Shown here: positions 1 through 8,372 of the stretch, one piece after another
How the letters are laid out: the number at the start of each line of letters is the position of its first letter
Numbering within the stretch: the stretch's first letter is position 1
NCBI GenBank assembly: GCA_944384105.1
Contig: CALWSC010000085.1
Span: forward strand, 1-44,508
Source of the DNA: an uncultured Lachnospiraceae bacterium
GTDB lineage: Bacteria; Bacillota; Clostridia; Lachnospirales; Lachnospiraceae
DNA length: 44,508 nt
Direction of reading: 5' to 3'
Notes under the pieces: generated by a model
Seen by the model: the letters and a program-made list of their open reading frames with translations, nothing else
Told to the model about the DNA's origin: nothing
The model's database searches: none
Made by a program: the position numbers and the translations under genes

Positions 1-1042
1 GCTTCCGCTCCTGCTCCGGGAAGTGAGCTGGCGAAGTTTATCCTTGGCTTTCTTCCATGACTTCCCATGGGTTCGGATATAAATTCCTTTTCCGTTCTTC
101 CCAAAACAAAAGCCAGGAAACTTAAAATTTCAGATCGCGAATACACTGACCGTCCGGCTCTTTTCCCGGTTCCCTTTCAGCTTCAGCGTTTCCTCCAGGT
201 ACTTCGTGCTGGATTCCAGCAGTCGTTCTGCGGCCCGTTCACTTTTCGCCAGCAGCACAATATCGTCTGCATAACGGATACGCGGTACGCCCCGTCTGTG
301 GAACTCCCAATCGAATTCATTCAGATATACATTTGCTAATAGTGGGGATAGATTCCCGCCCTGCGGGGAGCCTTCCTCTGTCTCTGTTACAACACCGTCT
401 TCCATCACTCCGCTCTTCAGATACCGCTTCACCATCTGTACCACCCTTTCATCCTTTACCTGCTTTCTCAGCAGATTCAGCAAGATTGTGTGGTTCAGCG
501 TATCGAAGTACTTTGACAGGTCTAGGACGACTGCCCTTGTGTATCCCTGTTCAATGTACTCTTTTATCCTGAATATAGCGTCTTTTGCCCCTCTTCCCGG
601 ACGATAGCCAAAGCTGTCATCCGAGAACAATCGCTCATAAATTGGCATGAGCTGCTGGAGCATTGCCTGTTGGATGATGCGGCCGATGACGGTCGGGATG
701 CCGAGTTTTCGTATCCCTCCGTCCGGCTTCGGGATTTCCACTCTCCTGACAGGAGAAGGGGTGTATTTTCCCTTCCTGATCTTTCCTACCAGTTCATGGT
801 TATGTTCCTTTAGCCACGACAGCGCCGCTTCGATGGTCATCGATTCCCGGCGCTCCCTTGTTCGCCTTCACTCTCTTGTAGGCCCTGTTCAGGTTGTCCT
901 TATCCAGTATCTTACCTAAAATATCCGGTTCTGCACTGTCCCTTTCCTTCCATATCCGGTTGAATGAGCGGTGCGCTCTCACATACCCTTTACGTTCCGC
1001 GCTATCTCTTTGTAAGCAGCTTTCTCTGTTTTCTGTACCCAT
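1..1042 (-). pseudogene. ltrA: Group II intron reverse transcriptase/maturase, broken and partial
   Basis: Intron-encoded protein that normally acts as RNA maturase and target-primed reverse transcriptase. RT motifs are clear: YRPGRGAKDA, SPQGGNLSPLLANVYL and the catalytic YADD. The gene carries two lesions. Near 838-843 five bases are missing compared with the copy at 44420, which shifts the frame just after GAPGID. At 130-132 a TGA interrupts the frame after SVFAI, and the downstream frame still encodes typical maturase residues (NFKFPGFCFGKNGKG). The N-terminal piece starts at 1042, and the X domain continues past the left edge. With both lesions the protein should be inactive, so the intron would need a helper in trans to move. 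A sequencing or assembly error is possible for either lesion, but two independent ones argue for decay. Confidence 0.85.
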
Positions 1043-1458
1043 CTGCCCATTCCTCCTTTCCCTGTCGTACTAAGGACTCCCATTGATTCAGCCCTTCGTC
1101 GAAAAAAACTTCCGGCTACTATGGCCTCTGCTGACTTCTGTACGTTCAGCGTTATCTTCCGATAACGGTTACTCTTTTCGGAGCGTTCCGTACAGATCTC
1201 CCTGGGTACCACACGTTTCTTTTCCTCCATCCATCTGCCGCATTTACTGCACATGATTCCGTGTAGCTATCGGGCTTCATCTTGCTTAGCAGACTTACCC
1301 TCATGTACAGCCTTATATACGGTTTCTGTTCGTCAGACCAGAGGTTTGTCCCTGGGATTCCACCTCACGATGGACACCCTTGCCTTCGGCTATATCCTTC
1401 CCGCTGCCGGGTGGATTTGGAACTTGCACCCTAAAAAAACGTGCGCCGCCAGGCGCAC
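1..1458 (-). mobile_element. Group IIC intron, 5' portion (3' end lies outside the window)
   Basis: Read on the minus strand, the intron appears to begin at 1458 with GTGCGCC. An AGGGTGCAAGTTCC-like block follows about 25 nt later, as in bacterial class C introns (GUGYG start, then AGGGUGAGAGUCCC). About 400 nt of structured RNA (1043-1458) precede a reverse-transcriptase frame. The 5' exon is the intrinsic terminator of the GH3 gene (1464-1493), which fits the known habit of IIC introns to insert just behind terminator hairpins. The first 20 nt can also fold as GTGCGCC/GGCGCAC followed by seven T, so a second terminator is an alternative reading of the boundary. Domains V and VI must lie left of position 1. 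A related copy lies at 44048-44508. Confidence 0.85.
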
Positions 1459-1463
1459 GAAAG

Positions 1464-1493
1464 AAATAAGCCCGCCAAAAGGCGAGCTTATTT
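1464..1493 (-). terminator. Intrinsic terminator of the GH3 gene; intron target
   Basis: Perfectly placed hairpin: AATAAGCTCGCC / GGCGGGCTTATT with a TTTT loop, read on the minus strand 12 nt after the GH3 stop codon and followed by TCTTTC. One G·T pair interrupts the 13-bp stem. The group IIC intron begins only a few bases beyond it. Confidence 0.85.
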
Positions 1494-1505
1494 AGAATTC
1501 TACAC

Positions 1506-3794
1506 TCACGCAAGCGTAATGGTATCTTTCCAGACAGTCTCGCCCATCAGTTCAACCATAATTTCCACATTTCCCGGCTCGGCAATGCGCTGCATGCGGG
1601 TATCCCATACCTTGAAAGCGTCGGAGGCAAGGGTCAGCGTGACCTGGCGCTCTTCGCCCGGATTTAAGGAGACGCGTGAGAAAGACTTCAGCACACGGAC
1701 ACGGCGGACCGTGGTCGCCTCAAGATCGCGGATGTATACGAGTACCGGGATCTCTCCTTTGCGGGTTCCGGTGTTTTTGATTCCCGCATGTACGTACAGG
1801 ACAGGTGTCCTTCGGGCGGTGCGGGTGAGCGCCTCTGCCGTAAGCTCGCCCTCCGCCTCCAGCTCCACGCCGGTACAAGTAAAGTGTGTGTAGCTTAATC
1901 CGTAGCCAAACGGATACAGCGCGCCCTTCTCGGCATCGTAATAAACGCCTGCCTGGTAGGAAGACTTTGAATTATAATATACCGGCAGCTGCGCTGCGCT
2001 GCGCGGAATGGAGACGGGGAGAATTCCGGATGGATTCACCTCACCGAAGAGGATTTCAGCAAGCGCCCTGCCGCCTGCCGGTCCCGGATAGAAGCACTGC
2101 AGCAGAGCCGCCGCGCACGCCTTCTCGCGGTTTAAGATCATCGGTCTGCCGCTCACTACAACCGCAATTACCGGTTTTCCGGTCGCGTAAAGCGCTTCGG
2201 CGAGCGCTCTCTGCGCAGGTGAGATTTCAAGCGTCGAGCTATCGATGCCCTCACCGCAGTCCATGGACACATCTCCGTCCATGCGCGCCGCTCCGTTCGC
2301 GTCGAAGGAAACTTCCCCGAATCGGCTGGAGCTGCCCCCGAGCGTGAGAATCACGACATCGCTTCTCTCCGCCAGTTTCACTGCCTCGGAAAGCTCCTGC
2401 TCTGTTCCCTTCAGGATTCCGCTGCCCTTTGCATACTCCACAGCGGCGTCCGGATACCGATTGCTCACAGCCTCGCGCATCCCCTGCAGCAGGGTAATGC
2501 CCTCGCCGTCTCTTAAGGATGGGGAATAATCTCCGAGCATATCGTAAATCTGATCACTGTGCGGTCCGATCACCGCGATGCGCTCAGTTCCCCGAAGCGG
2601 CAGAATATTGTCACGGTTCTCCAGCAGGACGACGGACTTCTCTGCCATCTCAAGGCTTTCCGGATACTCTTCCAACGTATACTCTTCCGGCTCCTCTTCC
2701 GGCAGATACGGATGTTCGAACACACCGGACATATATTTCTCTGTCAAAATACGAAGCGCCGCGCGATCGATATCCTCCTCTGTGGCTTCGCCGTGTTCAA
2801 CCGCCTCAGCGAGCAGGCTGAATCCTTCATCCCAGAGACTCACATCCACGCCGGAACGCAGAGCAAGCGCTCCCGCCTTCCGGGTGCTGCCCGTAAGATT
2901 CTTCAGGTTATCAACCGCGATACCATCCGCCATGACGAATCCCTCAAATCCCATCTCGCCGCGCAGAATGTCCTTTAAGAGATGCGGATTTGCATGGCAG
3001 AAAATACCGTCTATCTCATTATACGCCGCCATTACGCCGCCGACTCCCTCATCGCAGCACGCCTGCATCGGCGGCAGATGAATTTCCCGAAGCTCGCGCT
3101 CTCCGATTCTCGCCGCGCTCGCGTTTGTACCGCCTGTCGTCTCTCCCTGCGCTGCAAAGTGCTTGGCTACCACCGTAACACCCTCCTGCTGGAAACCGCG
3201 CACTGCCGCCGCTGCCATCTGCGCGCTCAGATACGGATCCTCGGAATAACACTCCTCACTTCTGCCCCAGCGCGGGTCGCGCAGCACATCCAGCATGGAG
3301 ACGAGTGCCAGGTGGACACCGATTCCCTTTAACTGCTTTGCGCATACACGGCATGCGCGCTCGTAGAGCTCCGGGTCGAAGGTTGCACCCGCAGCAAGAT
3401 TGACCGGCAGCAGGTAGCCGCCGAGCGCCTGATGTCCGTGCGGACACTCTGTGCTCATCAGCATAGGTATATGCAGACGCGAATGTTCCATCACATACCG
3501 CTGTGCCTGATTGTAAGCGCGGACCGCGTAAATACCGTACAGTCCGTTCTCGTATGTTCTCTGTGACCATGGATCTGCGCGGTACAGTCCGTAAAGGACT
3601 CCGATACCGGAATATTTCTCAGCCTCTTCACAGAATTCCTTCGACAGACGGATGCTGTCGCCTTCTCTCTCATAAACTCCAAAGCCGTAAAGCCTCTGAT
3701 TAATCTGTCCTACCTTTTCCTGAAGCGTCATCTGCTCCAGAAGAGTCTTCGCCTTCTTGCGTGCCTCATCGCGTGTCATCTTATCGTTTGGCAT
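1506..3794 (-). CDS. Beta-glucosidase-type glycoside hydrolase, family GH3
   Basis: Predicted intracellular glycosidase (762 aa) that hydrolyses beta-linked glycosides from the non-reducing end. There is no signal peptide. The GH3 N-terminal TIM barrel covers about residues 20-340: DPRWGRSEECYSEDP, KHFAAQGE near 211, and the nucleophile aspartate near residue 290 in GFVMADG. The GH3 C-terminal alpha/beta domain follows (VIGPHSD, LPLRG, FYPGPAGG). A fibronectin type III-like C-terminal domain starts near 660, the usual bglX-like layout and length. The start MPNDK was chosen because GGGAAAGGGGA lies 5 nt upstream; the longer frame to 3851 has no ribosome binding site. It is a single-gene unit with its own terminator. 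Substrate is unknown; beta-glucosides or beta-xylosides are equally possible. Confidence 0.92.
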   Translation of the reverse strand: MPNDKMTRDEARKKAKTLLEQMTLQEKVGQINQRLYGFGVYEREGDSIRLSKEFCEEAEKYSGIGVLYGLYRADPWSQRTYENGLYGIYAVRAYNQAQRYVMEHSRLHIPMLMSTECPHGHQALGGYLLPVNLAAGATFDPELYERACRVCAKQLKGIGVHLALVSMLDVLRDPRWGRSEECYSEDPYLSAQMAAAAVRGFQQEGVTVVAKHFAAQGETTGGTNASAARIGERELREIHLPPMQACCDEGVGGVMAAYNEIDGIFCHANPHLLKDILRGEMGFEGFVMADGIAVDNLKNLTGSTRKAGALALRSGVDVSLWDEGFSLLAEAVEHGEATEEDIDRAALRILTEKYMSGVFEHPYLPEEEPEEYTLEEYPESLEMAEKSVVLLENRDNILPLRGTERIAVIGPHSDQIYDMLGDYSPSLRDGEGITLLQGMREAVSNRYPDAAVEYAKGSGILKGTEQELSEAVKLAERSDVVILTLGGSSSRFGEVSFDANGAARMDGDVSMDCGEGIDSSTLEISPAQRALAEALYATGKPVIAVVVSGRPMILNREKACAAALLQCFYPGPAGGRALAEILFGEVNPSGILPVSIPRSAAQLPVYYNSKSSYQAGVYYDAEKGALYPFGYGLSYTHFTCTGVELEAEGELTAEALTRTARRTPVLYVHAGIKNTGTRKGEIPVLVYIRDLEATTVRRVRVLKSFSRVSLNPGEERQVTLTLASDAFKVWDTRMQRIAEPGNVEIMVELMGETVWKDTITLA

Positions 3795-4028
3795 ATGAAT
3801 CCCCTTTCCCTGTTGTTCTTTGCAAGCACAGTCTATCACAGCGCTGTCCAAATTTCTACTTTTAATTTTACTGTTTCACAATTTTTTCACTTTTATACCA
3901 TAATTTACTCACACTTTTTCCGTATAGTATTACTTGTAAAAGCCAATCACTTTTTTATTACTTTTTCTTTTTCATATGCGCGGAGACTGTATTGTTCAGT
4001 TTCCGCCCTCCTTTTTTCAACAGAAAAT

Positions 4029-4064
4029 CCCGTATATCAGGCGCCGCTGATTCTGATATACGGG
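4029..4064 (-). terminator. Intrinsic terminator after ylqF
   Basis: A 12-bp perfect stem CCCGTATATCAG / CTGATATACGGG, followed on the minus strand by ATTTTCTG, begins a few bases after the ylqF stop codon. It closes the ylxM-to-ylqF gene block. The rest of the 3795-4071 interval is AT-rich and must hold the GH3 promoter, but I could not pick a convincing -35/-10 pair. Confidence 0.85.
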
Positions 4065-4071
4065 CTTCTTT

Positions 4072-4923
4072 TTACTTCTCCGGCGTCTCCAGCGTGATTC
4101 TGCCGATCTTTCCGTTTCGGAATTCCTCCAGAAGGATCTGTGATGCCTTGGTATAGTCGAGGGCTCCTCCTTTTAACAAGCAGCCGCGGTTCTTTGCCAC
4201 GCCCTCGAGCATCTGCACGGCGTCCTCGGATTCATCAATCTCATAGCGCTGCGCCAGAATACCGGGGTAGTCTGCGGTGAGTTTTTTGATCAGTTCAATC
4301 GCGAGTTCCTCGGTATTTAATATCTCATCCTTGATGGAGCCGATCATTGCCAGCTTAAGCCCCACGCTCTGGTCCTCAAATTTCGGCCAGAGAATGCCCG
4401 GCGTGTCCAGAAGCTCCAGCCCTTTTCCCAGGCGGATCCACTGCTTTCCCTTTGTGACGCCGGGCTTATTGCCTGTCTTTGCGCATGCGCGCCCTGCGTA
4501 GGAGTTGATAAACGTCGACTTTCCTACATTCGGGATGCCCACAACCATCGCGCGCACCGGACGGTTTAAGATCCCGCGGCGGCGGTCACGCTCAATCTTC
4601 TCCTTACACGCTTCCTGGACAATTCCCTGGATTGCCTTTAAGCCGGCTCCGCTTCTGGAGTTGACCTTTACCGCGTGAAAACCTTTTTCTTCAAAATATT
4701 CCATCCATTCTGTATTTCTGCGCTCGTCCGCCAGATCGGACTTGTTAAGCAGGATCAGCCTCGCCTTATTCTTTCCAAGCTCGTCAATATCCGGGTTGCG
4801 GCTGCTCACCGGAACTCTCGCATCCACCAGCTCTATGATCAGGTCGATCAGCTTGATATCTTCCTGCATCTGTCTCTTTGCCTTGGTCATATGACCGGGA
4901 TACCACTGATAATTCATCTGCAA
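4072..4923 (-). CDS. ylqF: Ribosome biogenesis GTPase YlqF/RbgA
   Basis: Circularly permuted GTPase needed for late 50S subunit assembly in Firmicutes (283 aa, normal length). The motif order shows the permutation: G4 LNKSDL at about 60-63 comes before the P-loop GIPNVGKST (129-137) and G3 DTPG (173-176). The family-typical N-terminus MNYQWYPGHMTKAKRQM and the C-terminal ANTAR-like RNA-binding helix region are present. It is the last gene of the block; its start is 12 nt downstream of lepB's stop, with an AGGAGAAATTGC-type ribosome binding site. Confidence 0.96.
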   Translation of the reverse strand: MQMNYQWYPGHMTKAKRQMQEDIKLIDLIIELVDARVPVSSRNPDIDELGKNKARLILLNKSDLADERRNTEWMEYFEEKGFHAVKVNSRSGAGLKAIQGIVQEACKEKIERDRRRGILNRPVRAMVVGIPNVGKSTFINSYAGRACAKTGNKPGVTKGKQWIRLGKGLELLDTPGILWPKFEDQSVGLKLAMIGSIKDEILNTEELAIELIKKLTADYPGILAQRYEIDESEDAVQMLEGVAKNRGCLLKGGALDYTKASQILLEEFRNGKIGRITLETPEK

Positions 4924-4935
4924 TTTCTCCTGTTT

Positions 4936-5505
4936 TTATTTTACAAACCCAAAATCCTTCCACGGGGATACGGCAAGCCACAGCTTTCCGATGATATTCT
5001 TCTTCTGAACCATTCCCATGTCCACATGGCGGCTGTCCTCACTGCTGTTGCGGTTATCTCCCAGAACAAAAAATTCGCCCGCATCCAGTGTGATCTCATC
5101 CTCCGCCAGCCCCGGATCAGTGATCGGCGGAAATTCCTTTTCTTCAATATAGGTCTTGCCGTCAATAATAATCTGACCGTCCCGAATCTGTATTGTCTCT
5201 CCCGGAAGTCCGATTACACGCTTGATGTGCAGGCTGGACTTCTCATCTTCGCTGTTTCGGAACACGATGATGTCGCCCCTCTTCGGGGAACCCAGGGCGT
5301 ACGAAGCCTTATTTACCAGAAGCTCCTCCCCCGCAGTAATTGTGGGCTCCATAGAACCCTCCTGCATCGTCACCTTCTGTCCGAAGAAGAACGCCAAAAA
5401 CGCCGCCAGCGCAATGACCAGCGCAATCTCTGCGATCCACGCCAGCACAGCCCTGACTTTTCTCTGGGCGAAGTAATCCTTAATATAACGCATTCTCAGA
5501 TTCAT
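4936..5505 (-). CDS. lepB: Signal peptidase I
   Basis: Type I signal peptidase (189 aa) that cleaves signal peptides at the outer face of the membrane. One transmembrane segment (about 17-41) is followed by the catalytic domain: Ser51 in the QEGSMEPT motif and Lys95 in KRVIGLPGE, plus box E LGDNRNSSEDSR. The start MNLRMRY was chosen because GGGGAAGA precedes that ATG by a few bases; the upstream ATG at 5529 has no good ribosome binding site and lies in the shoulder of a hairpin. The gene is placed between rplS and ylqF, as in many clostridia. Confidence 0.95.
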   Translation of the reverse strand: MNLRMRYIKDYFAQRKVRAVLAWIAEIALVIALAAFLAFFFGQKVTMQEGSMEPTITAGEELLVNKASYALGSPKRGDIIVFRNSEDEKSSLHIKRVIGLPGETIQIRDGQIIIDGKTYIEEKEFPPITDPGLAEDEITLDAGEFFVLGDNRNSSEDSRHVDMGMVQKKNIIGKLWLAVSPWKDFGFVK

Positions 5506-5534
5506 AACTCTTCCCCATTCAGCTCTCATTAGAC

Positions 5535-5572
5535 GAACAGGGACATAATACTGAAAGTATATGTCCCTGTTC
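5535..5572. terminator. Strong hairpin between rplS and lepB
   Basis: GAACAGGGACATA and TATGTCCCTGTTC form a 13-bp perfect stem around a loop that can pair further. On the minus strand (transcription direction) no T tract follows, so it would be at best a partial terminator or an RNA processing/stability element that sets lepB-ylqF expression below rplS. On the plus strand TTCTTTT follows, but no plus-strand gene ends here. Confidence 0.5.
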
Positions 5573-5584
5573 TTTTCCGCTTTA

Positions 5585-5932
5585 TTATTTTACTAACTCT
5601 TTAACCTTAGCAGCTTTACCTACGCGGTCTCTTAAGTAGTTCAGTTTCGCGCGTCTTACTTTACCGCGGCGAATCACTTCTACCTTCTCCACGTTCGGGG
5701 AGTGTAACGGCCAGGTCTTCTCAACGCCGATTCCGTTGGAGGTCTTTCTTACTGTGAAAGTCTCTCTGTTTCCGCCGCCCTGCTTCTTCAGCACAACGCC
5801 CTCGAAAATCTGGATTCTCTCGCGGTTACCCTCTTTGATCTTGCCGTGTACTCTTACGGTGTCTCCTACACGGAACTGCGGTACTTCAGCTTTTAACTGA
5901 GCTGCTTCAATGTTTTTAATGATATCGTTCAT
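5585..5932 (-). CDS. rplS: 50S ribosomal protein L19
   Basis: L19 (115 aa) lies at the 30S-50S interface. The sequence shows the classic [37 protein letters not shown] and [13 protein letters not shown] blocks. The start [10 protein letters not shown] was set by AAAGGAGAG upstream; the longer frame to 6034 is leader sequence. Its own promoter and a leader of about 90 nt precede it. Confidence 0.98.
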   Translation of the reverse strand: MNDIIKNIEAAQLKAEVPQFRVGDTVRVHGKIKEGNRERIQIFEGVVLKKQGGGNRETFTVRKTSNGIGVEKTWPLHSPNVEKVEVIRRGKVRRAKLNYLRDRVGKAAKVKELVK

Positions 5933-6025
5933 GATTCTTCTCTCCTTTATATTTTGGATGTTCTTAATACACGATGCTGTAACAGAGGACCATCTTACTT
6001 TCTCGCTGCGTCTGCACCTTTTGAT

Positions 6026-6054
6026 ATTATACAACAGGGGGAGGCAAAAAGCAA
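6026..6054 (-). promoter_or_regulatory. Promoter of rplS, with 5' leader
   Basis: On the minus strand TTGCTT (6049-6054), a 17-nt spacer and TATAAT (6026-6031). Transcription from here gives a leader of roughly 87 nt before the rplS ATG. In Bacillus and relatives a structured L19 leader mediates autoregulation; whether this leader belongs to that family was not tested. Confidence 0.7.
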
Positions 6055-6064
6055 GCGTTTTTTC

Positions 6065-7495
6065 TTATAAAAAGCACTCCACTTCTCTGCGCGCCATATA
6101 GTTTCCCTCAAGGTATGCTTTTACCTGTGATGCGTCGTAGCTTCTCGCCTCTGCCGGACAGACCTTAGCACAGCGCATACAATGGATGCAGAGATCCTCC
6201 CGGATCTGCATGGTGTCAGCGTCGATGGCGCCGACCGGGCATTTCAGTGCGCATGTCTGGCAGTGCGTGCACTTTGTTCCATCCCAAAACTTCGGAGCGC
6301 CCTTCATGGGCTTTGGCTCCGGGCTGGGATTGCCGGGAAGCTCTGCCGGGGTGAAATCATGATCTTCCAGACGCCGGCGGATTTTGAGCGCGAACTGCCG
6401 GAAAATTTTTGCATCCTCGCCGTCTGGGCGTCCGGTTCCAAGCTTATCGGAGTAGATATGCGGGATAATGGGAGCGATTCCTCCAATACAGATAAAGCCC
6501 TGCTGCGTCAGAATCTTCGCCATCTGGGCCAGCGTGTCATCATAATGGCGGTTGCCGTAAGCCGCCATTACGATGCAGGGGGTATTCTCCCCGTGCAGAT
6601 TCTCAAAAAGCCCCTCTACTCCCGGAAGCTGTCCGCCGTACACAGGTGCTGCGGCTATCAGCAGATCGTGAGAACCAAATTTCACATGCTGTCTGCGGAT
6701 GCGGCGGCGCGTCAGTTCGATATACTTCGGTGTCTGGCTCAGCTCCCCGGCAAGCATCTCAGCGGCGCGTTTCGTCCCTTCCGTGGGGCTGAAGTATGCC
6801 GCTGTCACCGTATACTGCTTTTCCATAAGATCAGGTCTCCTCTCTTTTGTGCGTGCGACAGACTGTTCTCTCCGCCACGCCTCTATCTTCTTATGGTCGC
6901 CGGAGAGCAGTACCTCCGGAACCGCTCTGCCGCGCCATATCTCCGGGCGGGAATAGTGCGGATATTCAAGCAGGTTATCCTGCAGCGACTCAAACTGCGC
7001 CGACTCCTCGCTGCCCAGCACGCCGGGAACAAAGCGCGAAATGGCATCAATCATCACCATTGCCGCCAGCTCGCCGCCGGTGAGCACGTAGTCTCCGATT
7101 GAAACATAATCCGTAACAACCTCCTCGAGAACGCGCTCGTCAATTCCTTCGTAGTGTCCGCAGAGGAACACCAGATCCTCCTCCATCGCAAGTTCTTCCA
7201 CCATCGTCTGGTCAAAAAGCCGTCCCTGCGGCGTCAGGTAAATCACCCGCGGCTTGTGTCCGATCTTCTGCTCCACCGCCTGGTATGCGCGGTATACGGG
7301 CTCCGCCTGCATAACCATGCCGGCGCCGCCGCCGTACGGATAATCATCAACGCGCATGTGCTTATCCTCTGAATAGTCACGGATATTCACCGCGTCCAAC
7401 GTGATACGCCCGCTCTTCTGCGCGCGCCCCAGTATGCTCGTCCCCAGCCCCTGCTCAATCATCTCCGGAAACAGAGTCAGTACGTGGTAATTCAT
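6065..7495 (-). CDS. trmD: TrmD tRNA m1G37 methyltransferase fused to a flavodoxin-like/2x[4Fe-4S] ferredoxin protein
   Basis: Residues 1-223 are TrmD, which methylates G37 of tRNA using SAM. The trefoil-knot SPOUT motifs are intact: YPYGGGAGMVM, LCGHYEGIDER, IGDYVLTGGE, LLEYPHYSRPE. At RRPDL, where TrmD normally runs on for another 15-20 residues, the frame continues without a stop into MEKQYTVTAAYFSPTEGTKR. This is a flavodoxin-like FMN-binding domain (about 224-390) of the EFR1 type, with the phosphate-loop FSPTEGT. A C-terminal bacterial ferredoxin pair follows: CTHCQTCALKCP from 409 and CIHCMRCAKVCP from about 437. The second part looks like a complete stand-alone gene, and AGGAG lies 10 nt before its ATG (6824-6826), so internal initiation could yield a separate protein. 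The fused length of 476 aa is about twice normal TrmD. It follows rimM by 12 nt. Confidence 0.9.
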   Translation of the reverse strand: MNYHVLTLFPEMIEQGLGTSILGRAQKSGRITLDAVNIRDYSEDKHMRVDDYPYGGGAGMVMQAEPVYRAYQAVEQKIGHKPRVIYLTPQGRLFDQTMVEELAMEEDLVFLCGHYEGIDERVLEEVVTDYVSIGDYVLTGGELAAMVMIDAISRFVPGVLGSEESAQFESLQDNLLEYPHYSRPEIWRGRAVPEVLLSGDHKKIEAWRREQSVARTKERRPDLMEKQYTVTAAYFSPTEGTKRAAEMLAGELSQTPKYIELTRRRIRRQHVKFGSHDLLIAAAPVYGGQLPGVEGLFENLHGENTPCIVMAAYGNRHYDDTLAQMAKILTQQGFICIGGIAPIIPHIYSDKLGTGRPDGEDAKIFRQFALKIRRRLEDHDFTPAELPGNPSPEPKPMKGAPKFWDGTKCTHCQTCALKCPVGAIDADTMQIREDLCIHCMRCAKVCPAEARSYDASQVKAYLEGNYMARREVECFL

Positions 7496-7507
7496 CTGTA
7501 TGCCCTC

Positions 7508-8014
7508 CTAAATCAGACCTTTCATCAGGTGTACTGTCATCCTGTGCGCTTCCACGTCCACATCCAGAATGCAGTCATGAATCGCCGGCAGCAGCAGCTC
7601 GCCGTGCTCCCGGGTGGTGACAATATAGACATCATTGGCTCCGGTCTCCATCACGTCCTTTAACGTGCCAAGCCTTTCGCCGTCATCTGTATACACTTCC
7701 ATGCCAATGAGATCCGCAATATAATATTCATCTTCGTCCAGCGGCTGTGCCTGCTCTCTCGGCACGAACAGGCCGCATCCCTTATACTTCTCTATGTCAT
7801 TGATGTTGTCGATTCCCCTAAATTTCAGAATAGCGAACTGCTTGAAGTATTTCACTCCCGCGATTTTAAGCGTTATCTGCTCTGTCCTTGTCTGTAAAAT
7901 AACCTCGCGAAGCTCCTCAAAACGGTGCGGATCGTCCGTGGTCGGAAATACCTTGACCTCACCTCTGACTCCATGTGTGGAAGCGATCACTCCCACCTGC
8001 AAATACTGTTCCAT
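7508..8014 (-). CDS. rimM: Ribosome maturation factor RimM
   Basis: 168 aa; binds S19 and helps mature the 30S head. The N-terminal RimM barrel (VGVIASTHGVRGEVKVFPTTDDP) and C-terminal PRC-barrel (YYIADLIGMEVYTDDGERLG, NDVYIV) are both complete. It sits in the canonical position between khpA and trmD. Confidence 0.97.
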   Translation of the reverse strand: MEQYLQVGVIASTHGVRGEVKVFPTTDDPHRFEELREVILQTRTEQITLKIAGVKYFKQFAILKFRGIDNINDIEKYKGCGLFVPREQAQPLDEDEYYIADLIGMEVYTDDGERLGTLKDVMETGANDVYIVTTREHGELLLPAIHDCILDVDVEAHRMTVHLMKGLI

Positions 8015-8047
8015 AAATTCTCTCCAAAAAAGTTCCTATGATTACAA

Positions 8048-8079
8048 AAATATCGCAGAACTTACATTCTGCGATATTT
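8048..8079 (-). terminator. Internal terminator/attenuator between khpA and rimM
   Basis: AAATATCGCAGAA / TTCTGCGATATTT with a 6-nt loop, followed on the minus strand by TTG then TAATC, begins 2 nt after the khpA stop codon. It probably reduces read-through from ylxM-ffh-rpsP-khpA into rimM-trmD. Confidence 0.7.
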
Positions 8080-8080
8080 A

Positions 8081-8314
8081 TTACTGCTGAAGTATCTCTA
8101 CCTCAACCTTCTTATCACTCTTGGAAGAAGCCGCTTTAACGACTGCACGGATCGCTTTTGCGATGCGTCCCTGTCTTCCGATTACTTTGCCCATATCAGA
8201 AGGAGCAACTTTTAACTCCACCAGAACGGAATCTCCGCTGGCTGTCTCCGTTACCACTACTTCTTCAGGGTTGTCCACCAGTGATTTTGCAATTACTTCA
8301 ACTAACTCTTTCAT
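8081..8314 (-). CDS. khpA: KH-domain RNA-binding protein KhpA
   Basis: Small single-KH protein (77 aa). The GXXG loop is GRQG in MGKVIGRQGRIAKAIR. In Firmicutes KhpA pairs with KhpB (Jag) and affects cell division and small RNAs. It lies directly behind rpsP, the standard location. Confidence 0.95.
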   Translation of the reverse strand: MKELVEVIAKSLVDNPEEVVVTETASGDSVLVELKVAPSDMGKVIGRQGRIAKAIRAVVKAASSKSDKKVEVEILQQ

Positions 8315-8372
8315 TACAATACCTCACGTTCTCTGAACCTTTCAGAAAGTAGTACGCAAGTACAAGCTTATA

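Noticed and set aside
130-132. In-frame TGA in the RT gene as a possible selenocysteine codon, given the selenium genes nearby
   Set aside because: The position is normally an arginine in this RT family, no SECIS-like need exists, and the gene also carries a frameshift; simple decay explains it.
3968-4016. Imperfect hairpin CGGAGACTG / CAGTTTCCG followed by CCTTTTTT on the plus strand
   Set aside because: No plus-strand gene ends here and the stem has a mismatch, so it has no evident role.
4675-5532. Plus-strand open frame of 285 codons
   Set aside because: It is antisense to ylqF and lepB, both certain genes, and has no recognisable domains.
6182-7102. Plus-strand open frame of 306 codons
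   Set aside because: It is antisense to the TrmD fusion gene, whose domains are clear.
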